DNA from: Thermaerobacter marianensis
Lineage (GTDB): Bacteria > Bacillota > Sulfobacillia > DYIH01 > DYIG01
Assembly (NCBI GenBank): GCA_020723725.1
Contig: DYIG01000021.1
Coordinates: 8,423 to 15,066 of the forward strand
Direction: 5' to 3'
Length of the DNA: 6,644 nucleotides
Under the pieces are notes generated by a model that saw nothing but the letters and a program-made list of their open reading frames with translations, did no database searches and was not told where the DNA came from. Position numbers and translations under genes: made by a program. Below, one piece after another: positions 5,473 through 6,644 of the stretch; position 1 is the first letter of the stretch; each line of letters opens with the position of its first letter.

Positions 5473-5501
5473 ATTGTATGACAAAGGCTCCCCCTTCGCA
5501 A
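5473..5501 (-). promoter_or_regulatory. Promoter of the antitoxin-toxin operon
   Basis: On the minus strand, TTGCGA (5501-5496) and TACAAT (5478-5473) are separated by exactly 17 bases. Transcription should start near 5466, giving a very short leader that still contains most of the GAGAGGTG ribosome binding site. The -35 box touches the transposase C-terminal fragment, so the operon was placed directly against that remnant. Confidence 0.7.
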
Positions 5502-5554
5502 CTGCCTTACCTCACGCTAGTTTTGGCTAAAAAGGGAAGTCAATAGGGTTAGAC
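5499..5554 (+). pseudogene. Transposase C-terminal fragment with IS right end, copy B
   Basis: Codons 5505-5546 read PYLTLVLAKKGSQ then TAG, the same C-terminus as at 4595-4636. Most DNA differences are silent (CTG/CTA, CTA/TTG, GCC/GCT, AAA/AAG, GGG/GGA), with only Asn/Ser changed. Two bases later GTTAGAC (5548-5554) is the exact reverse complement of GTCTAAC at 3965-3971, the probable left end of the related element. It is thus a short 3' relic of a second, diverged copy. It ends 10 bases from the response-regulator stop codon. Confidence 0.65.
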
Positions 5555-5564
5555 TTGACCTTTA

Positions 5565-6176
5565 TTAAATAGCTCCCCGTTTGGTAAGGACATAAATGGC
5601 TTGTGCCACGTTCCGGACGCCGAGTTTCTCATAAGCAGCGGAAAAGATTTTCTCTATCCCCTTTTCAGATTTGTTAAGGCGGGCAGCTATTTCTTTGGTT
5701 GTATGTCCATAGGCTTTCAGGGACAGGGCGGTGATCTGTTCAGCCGACAGTTCCTCATTTTCTATCGCGCAATACAGTTTACCTTGGGGGAATACAATGT
5801 TTCCCTTGGAAATCTTCATTATGATATTGGGCAGGGTGTTAGCATCCGTATCCGTTTTAAGGAGGTAACCTGCCGCGCCGATCCGTAACGCCTCTCGGAT
5901 AAAGGCAACCTCGTCGGCGCAGGTGAAAAAAATGATTTTTGTTTCCGGAATAAGGGAACGTATCTGTTCTCCTACGGCCAAACCATTCTCATGACGAAGA
6001 AAAATATCCAGAAGGACAATGTCAGGGCGGACTTGCTGGCAAAGCTCTAAAGCCGTGGCGGCATTCCAGGCCTCGCCCACAATGATAAATTCATTGCCTC
6101 CATTAATCTGGCAAGAAAGACGTACCATGTCCCTGATGCACTTGTGGTCATCAACAACCAAGAGGCGTTGAGGCAT
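5565..6176 (-). CDS. NarL/FixJ-type response regulator
   Basis: A 203-residue two-component regulator. The receiver domain (about 1-125) has the acidic pair D9-D10, phosphoacceptor D57 in DIVLLDIFL, switch T85 and conserved K107 in GYLLKTD. All are intact, so it should be phosphorylated by a histidine kinase. The C-terminal LuxR-type helix-turn-helix (about 140-203) is recognisable in LSAEQITALSLKAYGHTTKEIAARLNKS and EKLGVRNVAQAIYVLTKRGAI. The recognition helix is unusual: the normal S.kTV..H is SEKGIEKIFSA. I chose the ATG at 6176 because ACCTCCT on the plus strand (6184-6190) gives a full AGGAGGT site seven bases upstream, and the receiver starts there. An in-frame ATG at 6284 would add 36 unrelated residues across the promoter. 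No histidine kinase is in the window. GGGTTTTCC repeats surround its promoter, suggesting autoregulation. Targets are unknown. Confidence 0.9.
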   Translation of the reverse strand: MPQRLLVVDDHKCIRDMVRLSCQINGGNEFIIVGEAWNAATALELCQQVRPDIVLLDIFLRHENGLAVGEQIRSLIPETKIIFFTCADEVAFIREALRIGAAGYLLKTDTDANTLPNIIMKISKGNIVFPQGKLYCAIENEELSAEQITALSLKAYGHTTKEIAARLNKSEKGIEKIFSAAYEKLGVRNVAQAIYVLTKRGAI

Positions 6177-6221
6177 AGTAACGACCTCCTGTATGCCAGG
6201 ATTACGATAAGGAAAAATACT

Positions 6222-6230
6222 GGAAAACCC
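6222..6230 (-). promoter_or_regulatory. Candidate operator at the response-regulator transcription start
   Basis: GGAAAACCC on the plus strand is the inverted copy of the GGGTTTTCC found at 6296-6304 and 6318-6326. It lies just downstream of the likely transcription start near 6233, where a bound protein would block or modulate transcription of the regulator gene. Confidence 0.4.
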
Positions 6231-6239
6231 ATTAGTTGC

Positions 6240-6245
6240 ATTATA
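6240..6245 (-). promoter_or_regulatory. -10 box for the response-regulator gene
   Basis: A perfect TATAAT on the minus strand, about 64 bases before the chosen ATG. At 17 bases upstream the -35 position reads ACCTTC, a poor match, so this promoter probably needs an activator. The repeats at 6292-6342 are suitably placed for one. Confidence 0.5.
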
Positions 6246-6291
6246 CGACAAATCTTTACTCAGAAGGTTAATCAATACTTTCATACGCTTG

Positions 6292-6342
6292 TTTAGGGTT
6301 TTCCCCCAATAAATTTAGGGTTTTCCTGCCTTGTGGTTTTCC
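6292..6342 (+). repeat. Tandem TTTAGGGTTTTCC repeats, candidate regulator-binding sites
   Basis: TTTAGGGTTTTCC occurs exactly at 6292-6304 and 6314-6326, a 22-bp period close to two helical turns. A third, imperfect copy (CTTGTGGTTTTCC, 10 of 13) ends at 6342. All lie in the divergent intergenic region, about 50-100 bases upstream of the regulator's -10 box and 40-90 bases before the MauE-like start. Same-face spacing suggests cooperative binding of a regulator, perhaps the neighbouring LuxR-type protein. Confidence 0.5.
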
Positions 6343-6379
6343 TGGGAAGGACGAGAATGGGGGGTGGGAGGTGCGATCA

Positions 6380-6644
6380 ATGTCGGAAACGATGGTTCCC
6401 CTGATACGGATCGGACTGGGCGCCGTTTTTCTCGCTGCGGGCGTGGCCAAGATCATCGAGCGGGCCGATTTCGAGAAACACCTCCCCGCTTTCGGCGTCA
6501 GGTGGCCTGCGGTTGCACGGGGGATAAGCTATGGTGTACCGGTGGCGGAATTGCTCATCGGCCTGCTGCTCATTACCGGCATATTCGTTGACGTTGCCGC
6601 CCCCGCAGCCACAGCCCTGCTTGGGGTATTCGCTATGGTGGTCG
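6380..6644 (+). CDS. MauE/DoxX-like integral membrane protein, 3' end beyond window
   Basis: The frame is open from the ATG at 6380 to the window edge, giving 88 residues. The N-terminal block PLIRIGLGAVFLAAGVAKIIERADFEKHL is typical of MauE/DoxX-like four-helix membrane proteins: a first membrane helix followed by KxxxxxxF. A second and third hydrophobic stretch follow (ISYGVPVAELLIGLLLITGIFV and APAATALLGVFAMVV). The conserved P..E..iG pattern is visible as PVAELLIG. Relatives of MauE are thought to serve thiol/redox or electron-transfer maturation at the membrane, and DoxX relatives take part in quinone-linked oxidation; the role here is open. GGGAGGTG at 6366-6373 gives a strong ribosome binding site six bases before the ATG. 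The gene is transcribed away from the response regulator, and the GGGTTTTCC repeats could control both. Composition is G+C-rich. Confidence 0.8.
   Translation, partial: MSETMVPLIRIGLGAVFLAAGVAKIIERADFEKHLPAFGVRWPAVARGISYGVPVAELLIGLLLITGIFVDVAAPAATALLGVFAMVV

Noticed and set aside
4594..5547. The 44-bp direct repeats as attachment sites or a target-site duplication
   Set aside because: Their differences are almost all silent in one reading frame ending in a stop codon, which identifies them as protein-coding relics.
6177..6284. N-terminal extension of the response regulator to the ATG at 6284
   Set aside because: It would cover the TATAAT box and operator-like repeat; the ATG at 6176 has a full AGGAGGT site and matches receiver-domain starts.
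6331..6591. Plus-strand ORF of 86 codons at the right end
   Set aside because: It is out of frame with the MauE-like gene at 6380, which has a good ribosome binding site and membrane-protein features.
1..6644. CRISPR array or prophage structure
   Set aside because: No regularly spaced repeat-spacer pattern and no phage structural, integrase or lysis genes were seen.

Overview
The window looks like a chromosomal stretch from a Gram-positive, Firmicutes-type bacterium. The support is an S-layer homology (SLH) surface protein, strong AGGAGG-type ribosome binding sites, a Gram-positive-style intrinsic terminator, and transposase remnants of kinds common in clostridial and Peptococcaceae-like genomes. 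Genus cannot be fixed from the sequence alone. The two ends look like ordinary host genes. The middle, about 1400 to 5555, is a mosaic of accessory modules that differ visibly in base composition and are stitched together by decayed insertion sequences.

Left end (1-1216): the 3' part of a gene for an SLH-domain cell-surface protein, then a strong intrinsic terminator. A T-box-like core motif sits just before the terminator stem. From 1217 to 1403 there is a hairpin-rich stretch with no convincing gene.

First accessory module (1404-2313): an A+T-rich pair made of a small unrecognised protein and an AbiEii/AbiGii-type nucleotidyltransferase. It is probably a type IV-like toxin-antitoxin or abortive-infection pair. 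A promoter appears to place the transcript start on the first gene's ATG, so that mRNA may be leaderless. Next comes an internally deleted IS1380-type element (2321-3071) with perfect 13-bp terminal inverted repeats and a transposase missing its C-terminal half. Its outer end abuts, in frame, the surviving 3' part of a secreted zinc metallopeptidase gene (HExxHxxGxxH), which therefore lacks its 5' part. The peptidase gene is followed 19 bases later by a gene for a membrane-anchored or secreted protein with four cysteines.

Second accessory module (3964-5554): a decayed IS481-like transposase gene, then on the minus strand a toxin-antitoxin operon. The antitoxin is a ribbon-helix-helix/DUF433 fusion and the toxin is a DUF5615 PIN-like protein. 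The operon has its own sigma-A-type promoter. It is flanked on both sides by near-identical 44-bp sequences. Read in frame, both encode the same transposase C-terminus (PYLTLVLAKKG[N/S]Q), with mostly silent differences. The toxin-antitoxin pair thus lies between the tails of two diverged copies of one transposon family.

Right end (5565-6644): a NarL/FixJ-type response regulator on the minus strand, divergent from the start of a MauE/DoxX-like membrane protein gene that runs off the window. Their shared intergenic region carries several copies of GGGTTTTCC in both orientations around the regulator's -10 box, a likely operator array.
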